From assembly GCA_947646735.1 (NCBI GenBank), contig CANTFK010000990.1, positions 372,001 through 436,000 on the forward strand: DNA of 64,000 nucleotides. The letters are read 5' to 3'. This document shows, piece by piece, positions 22,001 to 32,299 of this stretch; within the stretch, counting starts at the first letter, position 1, and each line of letters starts with the position of its first letter. This DNA comes from Peronospora farinosa (Eukaryota > Oomycota > Peronosporomycetes > Peronosporales > Peronosporaceae). The translations under genes were made by a program, and so were the position numbers. The notes beneath the pieces were generated by a model. It ran no database searches. It was given only the letters and a program-made list of their open reading frames with translations, and was not told the origin of the DNA.

Positions 22001-22327
22001 CCACACGACCACGTCCGTTGCATCCAGTGCCAATGCCGAAGCAAAGTATTCCAGAGCGTCTTCAAATGATTGCGCCTCGAATGTCATTGTCGCGAGGTTT
22101 TTATAACACAAATATTGCAGACGTAGACTGAGTCTGAAGTCGCCCTTAAGTAACTGCAAGTACCCGGTCTTGGCCTGAAGGCTCTGCTGACGCTGCTGGC
22201 AGCGCAGTGCCTGCTCGTACAGTACTACATTGTTTGCATCCTGCGCTTCTTCTGTAGCTCGCTGCTGTGCCAATCTGTTGTCTCTGACGTCACCGCCACA
22301 TACGTCCAACGCCACCCAGGACGCCAT
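16028..22327 (-). CDS. CABIN1/Hir3-like TPR protein (HIRA complex)
   Basis: A single uninterrupted frame of 2,099 codons from ATG at 22327. The N-terminus has TPR-like helices: LSLRLQYLCYKNLATM (about 66-81), FEDALEYFASALALDATDVV and WLARRLLEEGLKVDAKYWPL, matching the conserved start of calcineurin-binding protein Cabin-1 and Hir3, where the same LxLKYxxYKNLA and W-P-L pattern occurs. A strongly basic segment (about 201-250, KRARKRLRHFQEIEEREKKR) could be a nuclear signal. The rest is long, helical and poorly conserved, with further repeats such as PDRVDSWVRLGKTMKELYHA and FRLQYMIGKTLRKRRW. Cabin1/Hir3 is the scaffold of the HIRA H3.3 chaperone, so nuclear, replication-independent nucleosome assembly is the expected role. 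Its length agrees with the family (about 2,200 in vertebrates). It is tail-out from the effector gene and has no visible initiator element. Confidence 0.8.
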   Translation of the reverse strand: MASWVALDVCGGDVRDNRLAQQRATEEAQDANNVVLYEQALRCQQRQQSLQAKTGYLQLLKGDFRLSLRLQYLCYKNLATMTFEAQSFEDALEYFASALALDATDVVVWYQMATTAVETGKLWLARRLLEEGLKVDAKYWPLVETLALVLHQVGDKDAYEHVAKYLGDQDPQCTSVHLIDKMTTLSKMRLRSKMKPLSGTKRSCNRRPVLKTMREEKLLKRARKRLRHFQEIEEREKKRRKQMQKEKEDESKSRWRVRRYILLQASWTELGKLLLEAFEDINRDDEVDVMRTQVQIQVGYDEETETREKREDEKVEVDQTSDHLPPIKIEKVKELLKLSPDLETVLMNGISDNDTQDSSSHAREEMKSQPRRRKSRRHEERLREEHAAAVKKAREQDLAYQLGAFLPMNAGNENMKTTLTLVSMEWPPPLNVELTDDEFSISNESNEILLKTASFPFVTATDVSTSITEPSSSQLLSSDQAVHVMAPRAECVTKRQISSFISERGGDGGIMDWIRLYLNQCGHWSNLKLGSEAEAIHKVCMWLEKTLNGDLDATKAVTFTQRSVINVADHSLIQGSRFTGNGLSLGAQLFLLELHFDALLQQPVRGKMQCKIRTQVEIQLSKAQNLLFSFGWLENSEDALCRPTGDEFLRLFWLMARMYERCGKHQMARYYFTKCREKLQGFNEDDDQNSNCNCRVDLTNQKADGEITLGILNEKISGLHYSDVCAEARRLFESGDHDHVVSVLLGHFFPCKQVPRMRDFLNEFEVDEDERSGRGESTNFFEMVLHSLGQSSKFSDEDTTLFLLTTLYYVIDFLDGLAVEKEPTSSENSPDEACTNALAALIFLLGRLTQKQSEHLTNPDHRLMLRGLCVKCLQPSILFCFDSPNNVLSMIRVVLKTDNDNTHGLCDGGDSSQRMIGVDAMARLLYIIRSLPGEEYRKLFTLVPHAAKKKPPRRDRIRVIIVELLRFLNRAFRDHGEDALSYPLPKRFALMALCSILVKEEEEIVAQSDGKTPRQLFGNGAVLFLQLCASSPLPDPSTMPIRLVELINLLHHRLGKYGICGLTYFSDTSSAADSRKISCFLEASTVLLSKYVQKESIWDEEKPMKKSDEENYKEADKEEGAKEGKYLFQMEVCQCYRCLYDVQILPGCEDHKTGATFASLQDGKVSTNYEDAMRLIRFAVPILLTTKAKNNSQKKERLKLLYAVRDALSGSSFFALSAQPAAVSPLLEAYLAPRGLLQEKIALPLPLDANDTTTESPDKVCLGHMWYLMGANYILGRAKRRGNLVELMELEQHIRERVQFLMKDVLYYHPDRVDSWVRLGKTMKELYHAATDAFAAVLGRKLRVRAFQWYTTKILAMNTERSREEQAYSNLDVFSFQNVVLEWNLFKKMKEWQGKIVDENKVGSKASKLKGCNDETEGNDARFETLRSQVSIEEYATIYIAQVIEFTRRCFDMAAQLAEEAIKKHNLKRQGKRDNADKSVDKEANTFDKELDDLQNKIIECNEECGLLLYNVLQEFSLMKETNLALFPHEMYSRLINDTLAYFRRGWTVCESKEDAHEAHFRLQYMIGKTLRKRRWCELRKHERSDPEALSTAKEIADSFSKAESARNEGDREHALVHAFYALQALRIKLTISDSSSVSALRLVCRHFYEEEKQADGGKGDDDENFEFVSTKEVDGQKNAQKDDDGICASLKSDAVRKCVSAAKKDDILALLAAADRNDSIRELNVTLARGWLALNIIMALESIPDEDRYFHPSRYVLARIVYWLSTFYSTLEQSGYTCDSVMALVDAVRAHRGEEQLQGPSVAAARALKKMAPIFDKRRPQIVAIWFSEYIPPAKRYEELNQRQMKYDYYRLKYWRFYIALLQENAAYGKLKEAGSWVLACKEDHDVINIMLSIVLRARGKVLASQFQEMLDTLEGAGGIGGSGDDASTQTQLHGESRSVDGLFKQLARTYTYYLEVFHAQHRLTHAIDDYNLLLENAELPMVAVFLVGVTKYPSEMMVLEKDAAILDGVFHANVTVIKEALRRDDLRPGIYDAQGQDAWKAYTCAAHSFCEEKWPERSGKEGKLFKKSSRPKAANAAAAVTCVLTNTTDIRQSTTNG

Positions 22328-23029
22328 CGACGTCTTGTCAAAAATATTATTGATAAAGTGTATATTATGTTCAAAAATATTATTGGTATATTGTGTAAAT
22401 TAGTTGTCAATATTATGAAATAGAATCAGCTCAAATATGGAAAACAGTATGGCCACAGACATTCATACTAGGCACAGGCTTAGATAATACGGCCACAAAC
22501 AAAACTACTAAGACCACAGAGGAATGACCCAGCCAATTACAGCTCACAGAATATATTTTTTGAATATGATGTTAATAATTATTATTGGTCGATATTAAAG
22601 TCTAGCTAGCGTTATACATGTTTCACTGAGCTGCATAGTTTTATTGCCCATTTGTATATTTAGCACTAACAGCATTCATGGACATGGAGCAGCAGGAATA
22701 CAATTAATTCACCCCACGGAAGATCATGAAAGAACATACGAATACGGAAGCCGCCGCAAATGGCTATGGAAATGTCACCAAGTCCTCATACAAGCAACGA
22801 GATGGACAACAAGTTGTTGTTGTTAATATAGACTCTGCTCTATATCCATTCATCATATGACAGAGACGACACACGGGATTGTGTGTAACGATGAACACCA
22901 TATCATTGTTAGTTAGTAATACCGTAGTCTAACGAGAGACTATGACTAGATTGTCAAGATTGTCGAGAACGTGCCCGGAATGACACTGTGACAAGTCAAG
23001 CAAATGCTGAGACGGGAGTACGATGAAAT
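22328..23029. other. AT-rich flank, possible copia leader
   Basis: The upstream region of the CABIN1-like gene, then AT-rich sequence. A direct repeat of TCAAAAATATTATTG occurs twice within 50 bp (near 22338 and 22372). No gene is seen. The right half probably belongs to the decayed copia element that follows, but no LTR could be fixed. Confidence 0.4.
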
Positions 23030-25440
23030 GGTGAGGACGGAGCACCTTGAAGTTGCATTAACGATAATGGGCATATCGAAACACAAGAGTGGACCTCGGC
23101 GATTTACCGAAAGATCAAGTGCCACTTCAAGAGATTGCAAGTTTGTCGGGAAATGATTCCTATGTTATTAATAGTCACAAGCGTCACGACTGCAATGCTT
23201 ATCAAGTGGAAAAATAATCTGGAAAAGAAAAGGCATTTACTGCGTCGGGTCGGACGACATTTGGATGGTTATTAGACATTGGGGCTAGCAGGCCACATGT
23301 GTCCCAATAGAGATGAGTTCTCAAATACAAACTCATTGAAACCCCTATTAGAGATCACCATTGCAGATGAAAACAAGGTGGTGGCGAAAGGAGTCGGGAA
23401 AGTGCGCGTGAATCTTCAAACAGGAGAAGTTATTAGAATCGAAGAGACACTTTTAGTACCGGAATTAGACCAAACGTTATTATCGATATCGGCACTATCA
23501 AAGAAAGGTCTGCAAGTGATCTTCTCAAATGTGAGTCGTCAAACTAGGAGCGACACAGTAGCAATCGTACAAGTACCAATAAGCAACAAGATGTACGCCT
23601 TGGAATGCAGTTCGGATGAGTCAGTAAATTCGTGCAAAGAGACTGGACAAGACCTTAGCTCAAGCAGTGGAGCAGGAGCATATAAAAAAAGGGTATGTCA
23701 TGCACGATTGGTTTCATCTGCCCAAAAGGGTCATCGAGAGCATGGGGAGTTGCGTCGACGGATTGAAAATCAAGAAGACTCCGAACAATGACATGGACGG
23801 AGACATATGCGAAGGATGCATGATGGGTAGGTCAACCGTCAAAACGTTTTCAAAAGATAACCCACGGGCAAGTGAATACTAAAGAAGCATTGGAGATCGC
23901 CCATAGTGACGTTATGGAACTTATGGATACAAAGTCCCAAGGATTATCAAGATTCGTCGTGACATATGTGGGTACTTTCTCTAGATATATATTCGTATAC
24001 TGTATCACGAACAAGTATGAAGGGCTGGAACGTTTCGTCGAATACAAGGCACTGATGGAGATTCAACTGTCAAATATAACGGGCCAAGGACCCGTTACCG
24101 TTACACTAAACGGGCGTTGAGGAAACGCTACTAATTAACTCGTATGTAAAACTCTATTTTATTTTTGTTTTATTTTAATTCGCATAAGTGCAAATATGTT
24201 TCCTAGCTCATGGGAACCACTCAATATGGAAGTCAATTTGTTATTGGCTAATTATTGGGTCTGGCACCCCAATAATAAACCAATAATAGAATGACGCGCA
24301 GTATCCGCTAATCGAATACTACCATATGCCAATCTATGTAATAATGTATTATTCTTAAAACAACTAATGTAATAGGTTGCCCCATTACATTAAAGAAATC
24401 AAGTGCATCAGAAGAGACAATGGATCAGAATATGTAAACAGACGGATTTCTGGAATTTGTCAAAGGTCTGGAACTGTGTATCAAACGACGATACTATATT
24501 CTTCACAATAGAATAAGCTAGCTGAGCGCATGGATCGAACACTTATGGAGCGAGCAAGGGAAATGCTCAGTCACATGCAAATGGACAAGATTGGGTTGCG
24601 CGAGGCAATTAACACGGCAGTCTATGTAACTTATCGAGCTCCATGCGCCAGTCACAATAATGTGACTCCACATGAAGCGATCAAAGGACGAAAACCTGAT
24701 CCAATGGCTATGTGCGTTTTTGGTACGAAGGGCTATGCACATGTGGATAAATTTAAAATCGACCAAATTGAACAAAAAGACTTTTCGATGTCTGTTCCTT
24801 GGTTATTATGAACAAATATAATTGTTTTTAGTATGGGATGAAGAAGAAAAAAGATTAATCTACACGAGATCAGCGAATCTCGATGAGCGATCGCCACTTC
24901 AGTACGTGCAACTTTGTAACAGATCAAGTGATCAAGGTCTTCGCACAAGTTGTAATGATGATGTTATATCCGTTAATCAATAAATGTCAAGGAGGATCGA
25001 TGAAATGAAGGTGGATGATTTCAAAAGTCGTCAAGATATTCACATGCAAGATGTAACGACGACGTCAAAAGATCGACTAATATTAAGCATCAATTCTACA
25101 CATAGGATAGAAGAGTCGTAAGGCACATACCCTCTATTCAAAATTTATGATGTGATTATGATCGAAGATGATCCAGTGGTTAACGAGGAAGCTTCAGTAT
25201 ATATTGTAACAAGATCAAGTCGAGACATGATTGCTGGACCATCTCAGGAGACAGCAGTGGTGCCATTTCATCCGTCAAAGTGGATCATCTTAAGCATTAT
25301 TACCAGTGTATATATCAAGGGACGACATATATTATGAAGATGATAAGTTACAAGAACGAGGCACGAAGTGACTGCGTATCGGATATGAACAAGCATGTGC
25401 AACAATTACTCGCTACAAATGCGATCGTGGAGGCGTAGAC
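23030..25440 (+). pseudogene. Old copia remnant of a second lineage
   Basis: Plus-strand pieces in copia order. There is a protease-like active site LLDIGASRPHV (about 23265-23300), VRVNLQTGEVIRIEETLLVP and TLLSISALSKKGLQVIF, then GAG-pre-integrase sequence (CEGCMMGRSTVKTF), integrase core EIAHSDVMELMDTKSQGLSR, a second Asp region IKCIRRDNGSEYVN just beyond an inserted LTR, and the integrase end LREAINTAVYVTYRAPCASH and EEEKRLIYTRSANLDERSP. Stops and frameshifts are frequent. Sequence is clearly different from copia A and B. The linker continues to about 25440; RT is not recognisable. Confidence 0.8.
24075..24389 (-). repeat. Solo LTR of the gypsy family, inserted in the copia remnant
   Basis: 315 bp, the reverse complement of the gypsy LTRs at 30840-31160 and 37941-38259, with scattered differences. 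It starts TATAACGGG (TGTAACGGG expected) and ends CCCCATTACA. Flanks tcaaa and ttaaa form a probable 5-bp target duplication with one mismatch. It interrupts the integrase core between its first and second catalytic Asp. No internal gypsy sequence remains, so LTR-LTR recombination is the likely origin. Confidence 0.9.
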
Positions 25441-25639
25441 CGAAACTGTCATGGACATGTCGAAAAAAACAAGGGTTCGGAAGGCGAAAGGTAGTGCACT
25501 TATTGACTGCCCTTTTCAGGTGTTGGACGAGAAGCGTAAGGTAAAGCTACGCATCAATGTCAAGTTAATATCAAGGAAAAAAACTTTCACAATAACATTC
25601 TCCTACTCCATTATAGACAATCCTTATCCTTAATAATAC
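25441..25639. other. Unassigned spacer
   Basis: It has an open frame of 60 codons (lysine-rich) without recognised motifs. It lies between copia and gypsy remnants and is most likely transposon-derived. Confidence 0.3.
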
Positions 25640-26480
25640 TCACAACGAGCACAGCCATGAAATCTCCACCGCTAGAACAGCTCATTTAGTTCACACTCGT
25701 GTCTCGGAGTCTCAAGCGAGGGAACTTGCTGGACTCGTTCAGTCCGTTTTAAAGGCCAGTCAGGCTCAAAACATTATGATATAACAAGGCCAGCAATTCG
25801 GACTTACAAAGCGAATTGGCGTCTCCAAGTACAAGGCAGTCAAAGGTGACTCTTTGTTGAGATGGTTGTCAAATTCGACGATGCAAAGAAGGTTCAAGTA
25901 CGCCATGTCGAACTTGGCTGGACGTGCTAAAGCTTGGGCATTAGGGCTCAAGATTCAAAAATTCATCACATTTCAGCGTATGAACGCTATAAGGCGCGGC
26001 CCAAACAGACTTTTTTACCGCTTCGTGCCGAATTCAGGGCTTAAGCTGAATTTGGAATAAGTAAGCGTGATAAACATGCTTACTACTAGCACGCACGATA
26101 CTTCGTCAATCGTATGGTGCTGAACCCAATAGATGAACACATTCAAGTTTGTCAATTGTATCGTGCTAAACCCAAAAGACGAACGAATTTAGGTCGCTGT
26201 GCACATTAAGGGTCTTGCGGATGGTCTCGTCAAGACCTACCTGCCCCCTTTTAACTTAGAAATGGCTTGAGCAAGCTAACTCTGCAGCAAAACAGAATTA
26301 GTTCAGCCTGGAACAGGCGAATGTTCGCTAGGAGCCTATCGTCCTTCAAGGCGACAGGAGGGCGAAGGTCCAGAGCCAATGGACCACTCCTATGTAGAGA
26401 GCGAGCGATATCGTTCTCCAGGACACAAGCGATTGCAAAGGGCAATCGCTGTCAAAGGATGGGCCTTTAATGGGCTACAT
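25640..26480 (+). pseudogene. Decayed gypsy gag
   Basis: Pieces of Gag capsid in several frames: VSKYKAVKGDSLLRWLSNST and FKYAMSNLAGRAKAWALGL, then, after stops, GPEPMDHSYVESERYRSPGH and KRLQRAIAVKGWAF. The last piece stands where a CCHC zinc knuckle is expected but the cysteines are gone. It is homologous in layout to the gag at 31203-32130, where [15 protein letters not shown] is the same motif. Confidence 0.7.
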
Positions 26481-26516
26481 CACACGATTAAACAAACAGA
26501 AATAATTATTTACATT

Positions 26517-26807
26517 TGTAGGCAGGTGCTGTACCCGTATAACGGGCACAGCGTAGAAATTTATCATTGTTTAGTTTTTGGGGCCTAAAGACCCAATATG
26601 GACCAATGATAAATTAACCTGAAAATGTGTGGTTTTCTAAATGCGGGAATACGGTCGTCTATATTACGACTTGAAAATTCTCGATAATAGTACATATCAA
26701 AACATTTTAAAATTTTATAGTGAAATTTTCTCAATCCTTATTAATTGAGCTTAAGTCTTCCTCAAACGCGCCTGTAATCTAGTAACGGTCGTTCTAGCGC
26801 CGTTACA
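26517..26807 (+). repeat. Degenerate gypsy-type LTR remnant
   Basis: The right end resembles the gypsy LTR 3' end: a TTAATTGAGC...CTTCCTCAAACGC block, then TAACGG and CCGTTACA at 26800-26807. The left end at TGTAGG (26517) is uncertain. The middle shares a CAATGATAAATTAACC-type block with the intact LTRs. No matching target duplication was found. Confidence 0.45.
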
Positions 26808-26889
26808 AGTTCACTGAGCTTATGAGTTAATGCCTCGCGCCCGATGAATTTTCGCACTTCTAAAGACTACCTGCCAAAGACTTTAGGCC

Positions 26890-27328
26890 TGTAATGGGGA
26901 ACCCTCTAATTACACTCTCAGAGTATCATCTACCTTCACTGATGACAGTGAACGTATGTACCTCATAACTTCACGTACACGTGACAGAGAAATTCTTATT
27001 AGCAGAGGGGTTGAAAAGAAAAAAAGAACTGTTCTCAATATTGTTAAGCTATATAATATATGTGAATCTATATAATTTTGTATTTGCTATTACTATGTAT
27101 GTTACCTTTGTGTCCTCCATTCATTGCGCGCGTCCATCGGTCATTGGTTAGCGCGTGAGTTAGTATGACGGCCTATATCAACCAATTCGAGGGCATCTTC
27201 AACTTCAAGGAGATGCAAAAACAACGTTATAGGAAAAGGTAATATTGTCAATATTTTTAATTCATGAAGACATTTTTTGACACTTCATACAAATTGTTAA
27301 TATTATTAAACGGACTTACCCCGTTACA
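26890..27328 (+). repeat. Possible further gypsy-type LTR
   Basis: Bounded by TGTAATGGGGAACC and CCCCGTTACA, the same end style as the gypsy LTRs, but the internal sequence is different and no target duplication is evident. It is offered as a candidate only. The stretch 27329-27488 holds nothing recognisable. Confidence 0.35.
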
Positions 27329-27488
27329 AGCACCAATTGTGAGAAATTATTAATTCCCATCAGATATCTATAAGTTTCAGAAGGTGAGCTAATTAGTATA
27401 AAAGTAGCGCTTTCTCTTATAAAATACTACCTAATGAAAAGGGGTGCTAACCATTTTACACAAACAGTTTGTAAAAAGAAGCGATTAT

Positions 27489-27863
27489 TGTAAGAAATTG
27501 GTAGTAGTGTTGCTGCACTTGTTGCAGAAGATGTAGAATTAAAAGTGATATATATTAAGCATTAACTTTCCTCGTTCGTTAATACCTACACATGCATGCG
27601 AAAACAACTGCAACTATACCATCTATAGTTCACGTCTATCCCGCTCCGTCCCATCTGTTACGACATCGACAAGACGATGTGGTAATCTCATCGCCTCGTC
27701 ACATATGTCGCAACATCCTGGTGGTCCGACGTGGCGATATCGTCGCCTCGTCCCATCTGTCAGCACGTCAAGTCTGTTTAGAATCAGGTACGGTTGTTAC
27801 TTACCGCGTGACAGGGTATTGCCCTTGACCTTCACGACCTGTCAACAACAATAGCTTCTAACA
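27489..27863 (-). repeat. Copia B 3' LTR
   Basis: 375 bp, beginning TGTAAG and ending CTAACA on the plus strand. It contains the pol stop codon (27858-27860). It differs from its partner at about six sites, including a 2-bp gap in GTTTAGAATC. Confidence 0.93.
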
Positions 27864-29746
27864 CTCCTCCTCAACCGTATCCGGAAGGTTCTTCAACTTG
27901 AACATCGCACATAGGTCCTTCATCCTTGGTGCTGCCAGCGCTTTAGTCAGGAGATCAGCAATCATCTCTTCTGACTTGATGAAACGTGGCTCACCCTCGT
28001 TTGCTTGAGCGTAGTGGCAGATGAACTTGAATCGAATATACACATGCTTTGCACTTGATGAGCTCTTCTCGGTCTTCAACAAGTTGATTGCGGCTTGATT
28101 ATCCATCCACATCGGCATCGGCTTGACGATCTTCATGTTCAATTCACCAAACAGTTCCTTCAAACCCAACAGCTCGCGACCAGCGTGGGATGCCGCGATG
28201 AACTCAGCTTCCATGGTGCTCAGCGACACACCCGTCTGCTTCTTGCACGCCCATGACACGACAGCACCATCCATCGTAAAAACGTATCCCGTGACTGACT
28301 TGCGGTCCGACTTGTCCGCGGCAAAGTCTGCATCACTACAGCTTTCAATTTTAATTGGGTCGACCATACCGCGTGAGCTGTTGATGCACAACTTTAAACT
28401 CTTGGTTTCCTTCAGGTATCTTGCGACTCGTTTTGCCGTTCTCCAATCCTTGGTTGTCGGCTTGTGAGTCTGTCGAGTTGCTCGGTGTATCGCGAAACAA
28501 ATGTCCGGTCGAGTGCAGCTCGCGATTCAGAGTAAACTTCCTACGAGTGATTGGAAGGCCTTGACACTTGCATCTCCAGCTTTGGCGGTCGACTTCAGGG
28601 ACTCCGAGTTCGTCTCATCGACGTCATTGCATTCGTCTCCTATTGGAGATCGAACCCCGTTAGCTGTAGCTAGTCCATGTTCCTTTAGCAGTGAGTCGAT
28701 GGTTACTTCTTGATCTAACACGTAGCCTTCGTTTTCGTCCAGCTTGACCCTAAGTCCGAGAACTTGTTCACCATGCCGGGGTCCTTGATCTCGAGAGACG
28801 TCATGTCCTTGACAAATTGTCCGACGAGATCATTCGATGTTCTTGTCACCAGCAAATCGTCGACGTAAACACCGACGACCGTTACATCTGTGCCGATTCG
28901 TTTGACGTATAGACACATGTCCGTCGTGCATTGTCTGAAATTCAACTCAGTTAATTTGGAGTGCAGTAGCTTGCTCCATAATCTTCCAGCTTGTTTTAAT
29001 CCGTACAAGGATTTCTTAAGCAACAGCGCGAGTTGCTATGTCCCGTCCACTCCATGATGGGCCAAGGTGTCATCATCGACTTGCATACCGCTTGGTATTT
29101 TCATGTAGATGTCGAGGTCCTTTTCTTGATTGGCCTTGACGTATGCGTTTGGCACATCGCCGTGCCGAGCCGGTACGTTCCATCTGCGTGAGAGGACCAG
29201 AATCACCTTGACTGTTCCAAGTTCCATAACCGCCGCAAAAGTCAAGGTGTAGTCGACTCCAAACAACTGCTCGTTTCCGCATGCAACAAGTCTGGCCTTG
29301 TAGCGTTCGACTTTCCCATCGGCGTCGGTCTTTGTCTTGAAGACCCATTTGTTGTGCAGTATGTGGGCGTTGTCAGATGGAACAACAACCGCCCACACAC
29401 CGTTTTCCTCCAATGCATGCAGCTCGTCCTTGATGGCCACAGCCCATTTATCCTTGCTGTCGCTCCGTACGGCCTCGCCATAGTTCCTTAGGTCTCGAAC
29501 AACGTTGACCATGCCGACATTCTTGTGTATGTCTATGACATCACTTGATGTGTCTCCGTCAGCGCGACGTGACCGGGTCATGTGTGGATCACGTTTCCAT
29601 TCCGATGATTTTGCCCTTGATTTGCTCGAGCCACCTTGGTCACCGAGCTCCTCCTGACCTTCGGTACCATGTAACGTTTTGGTCACGTTCGTCTCTTGTA
29701 TGTTATCCAACATCTCAACATTTTTCACATGTTGACTCACCACCAA
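27858..29746 (-). pseudogene. Copia B RT and RNase H
   Basis: Four frames in series. The RT N-terminus (GVWAVVVPSDNAHILHNKWV, RHGDVPNAYVKANQEKDLDI) lies at 29036-29746, the palm with VGVYVDDLLVTR at 28715-29023, VRSPIGDECN and FQSLVGSLL at 28527-28721, and RNase H with CSDADFAADKSDRKSVTGYV and STMEAEFIAASHAGRELLGL at 27858-28391. Stops and frameshifts separate them. It ends VEEEC and TAG inside the LTR, as in copia A. Confidence 0.93.
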
Positions 29747-30836
29747 CGTTCCATCGGTATGAAAACCCGATATCCTTTCATTTCATCACTCTTGCCGATG
29801 ATGATACCTTGTTTTCCCCGAGGACCCAACGACTTGTTTGTAGTCGTTCGGTGCACGGTGCATGGAGATCCGAAAACCACAATGTCACTTAAGACGGGTG
29901 TTTTCTTGGTTAACATCTCAATAGGTGAGATGCCACCTTCGTTTGCCTTGGTAGGGCTTCGATTTAGGATGTATGCTGCATATTCTGCAGCGTCACCCCA
30001 AAACGTCAAGGGTAACCCACTTGCAAACACCATGCTTCGCACCATGTTCTTGATGGTACGATGCATGCGTTCAGCTTTGCCATTGCTGGCCTGATTGTCA
30101 CGCTCGCTCACCTGACGAGTGACACCGACTTTCTTGCAAAAAACATCCAGAGGCTTGTACTCACCTCCACCGTCTGTACGTAAAACGTGTAAACGGCAAT
30201 TAAATTGACGCTCCAAAGCCACAAGAAATTCCTGAAATGCATCGCAGCGGCATCTTTGGTCTTCGCTAGGAACACCCGGCAGTAGTTCGACCTGTGATCA
30301 ATAAAATTGACCAGGTATTGTTTGCCGAGTCGATCACGGGGGGTCATAGGACCTTAAAGGTCTGAACATAACACGCCTCCGATCACGTCACTGGGCGAAT
30401 TCAGCCCACTGTCCTTCAGAGATTGTCGGTTTTTTGTCTGCTTGCCTTTTGCACAGGCTAAGCACTTGACACGCTTAGTATCAGTCAATTGGATACCAGA
30501 GGCGGAATCCCGAGCCATCTTGATGATGGTGCCAAAGGACAGGTGACCTAGACAACGATGAAAATAGGACAGGGATCCGTGTTGCGTGTCGTTCTTTGCA
30601 TGGTTTGTAATGTCTTCGACAACCGTCATGATCGCTTCTCTTGGTGACCCAAATCCACGAAAATCATCGGTCGTATTTCCATTGAAAATTTCAACGACCA
30701 GTACACTGTTGTTGCGATCAACATCCATTATAGGTATCCCACCAGAATGTGATACCATGACACGCCCCTCTTCTCGGTATTCAAGAACGCATCCCTTCAA
30801 CTCGAGTTTCCCAAACGAGATGATGTTGCATACCAA
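29737..30836 (-). pseudogene. Copia B integrase and GAG-pre-integrase
   Basis: From the insertion point it reads CNIISFGKLELKGCVLEYRE, then SYFHRCLGHLSFGTIIKMAR and the zinc-binding VKCLACAKGKQTKN. Integrase core: LCSDL, MTPRDRLGKQYLVNFIDHRS, LRTDGGGEYKPLDVF and NGKAERMHRTIKNMVRSMV. The C-terminus includes FGSPCTVHRTTTNKSLGPRG. Frameshifts occur near 30230 and 30350. The upstream half of protease lies on the far side of the gypsy insert. Confidence 0.93.
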
Positions 30837-30839
30837 ATT

Positions 30840-31160
30840 TGTAATGGGGCAACCTATTACATGAGTAGTTATAGGATTAATACATAATTACATAAGTAGG
30901 CATAGGGGAAGTATCCGATTAGCGGATACTGCGCGTCATTCTATTATTGGTTTATTATTGGGGTGCCAGACCCAATAATTAGCCAATAATAAATTGACTT
31001 CCATATTGAGTGGTTCCCATGTGCTAGGGAACATATTCGCACTTACTGCGAATTAAAACTAAAACAAAAATAAAACAGAGTTATATTTACGAGTTAATTA
31101 AGAGCGCTTCCTCAACGCCCTTTTAGTGTAAGACGGTAACGAGTTCCTTTGCCCGTTACA
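30840..31160 (+). repeat. Gypsy 5' LTR
   Basis: 321 bp, TGTAATGGGG...GCCCGTTACA. It holds a palindrome GTATCCG...CGGATAC and a long hairpin with 21-bp arms at 30942-30962 and 30971-30991. Confidence 0.95.
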
Positions 31161-31162
31161 CC

Positions 31163-31170
31163 TGGTAGCA
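31163..31170 (+). other. Gypsy primer-binding site
   Basis: TGGTAGCA starts two bases after the 5' LTR and matches the 3' end (including CCA) of an initiator tRNA-Met of the TGCTACCA type. This is the conventional 3'-end priming, unlike the copia elements here. Confidence 0.6.
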
Positions 31171-31202
31171 CTTCGTAGTCCTTCCAATGACCAGAATTCG
31201 AG

Positions 31203-32150
31203 ATGAACATGGACGAGTCTTCGGTGGCTCCAGCGGTCTCGCTGGAGCATTCTGAAATTTCACATCTCACCTCGGTGGAGTGGCAGGCACTACATCGCCT
31301 CGCGGCGGTGTCTGGCGAAACTATTGTGACGTCGCTGCTGAGCACAGCGACGCCTGATGATCAACGTGCCGCCATCCAAGACTTTATGGTGCGCGAGCTC
31401 GCCGAAGCGAATCGGCGATTATTGACTCCCTCGCGCACTTCGCACCATGATGCTATCAAGATGGAGACGTCAACGTACTCCGGTGATGGTCCGGATCGTC
31501 TCCCCCTCAATCGCTGGTTTCGCGAGGTGGATATTGCAATAGCGTCAAGATTAATTGACGCTCCGACGGCCAAGGTCAATTTCCTGTTGTCTCGCCTTGC
31601 CGGCAAAGCCAAGGAATGGGCTCTCGGAAAGCTCGTCGTAGATGAGTCGGCGTTTCCTACGCTGGACGATATCCAGCGTGACTTACGACTGGCTTTCGAG
31701 CCTCCAAGATTAATCTCGCTTGGGTGCAGATTTCTTCTCACTCCGACAGGGCGAGCTGTCGATGCATGACTACGTGCAGAAGACACGTCATATTGCTTCG
31801 TGCATTACCACGCAGCCAATTGACATGGCTTCACAAGTCCATGTCTTTATTTTTGGTATGCAAGAGGGCATGACGTGTTACTGCCTCACCCGTGCTGAGC
31901 CAAAGTCCCTCGAGGAGGCATTTGCCCTCGCGCTTCGTGAGGATTACACTGTCGCGTCGTCGTACCTGCACGCAGCGTCACAACATTCCCGGACGTCTGG
32001 CCCAGAGCCAATGGAAATTGATGCAATTGAGTCCTCTCGTGGTCGCGGCAAATCATTAGAGCCGCGACATCTCGCAATCCTAACACGATGAAGTGTTTTC
32101 GCTGTGGTAAAACAGGCCATCGTGCGGCTGTCTGTCTTGCACCTGCGCCG
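31203..32150 (+). pseudogene. Gypsy gag
   Basis: The start ATG at 31203 follows the LTR by 42 bp. The capsid part reads [40 protein letters not shown] and [19 protein letters not shown] frameshift near 31715 leads to [20 protein letters not shown] and KSLEEAFALALREDYTVASS. A second frameshift precedes the zinc knuckle CFRCGKTGHRAAVC (about 32095-32137). Confidence 0.92.
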
Positions 32151-32299
32151 GTGAATATGAACACAGCTGTCTCACGAAAAGACGCTGTGTCGTCGGTGGT
32201 CCCGCCAAAATAACGAGCGGTTCCAGTAGGCGTGGGGCGCCCTACTGGCAGAAATGGAGCCCCGAGTACTCAGGTGGCAGCTCGGGATCCTAGCCCAAA

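Noticed and set aside
26890..27328. Confident solo gypsy LTR
   Set aside because: Only the ends resemble the family; the interior and the expected target duplication do not, so it is kept as a low-confidence candidate.
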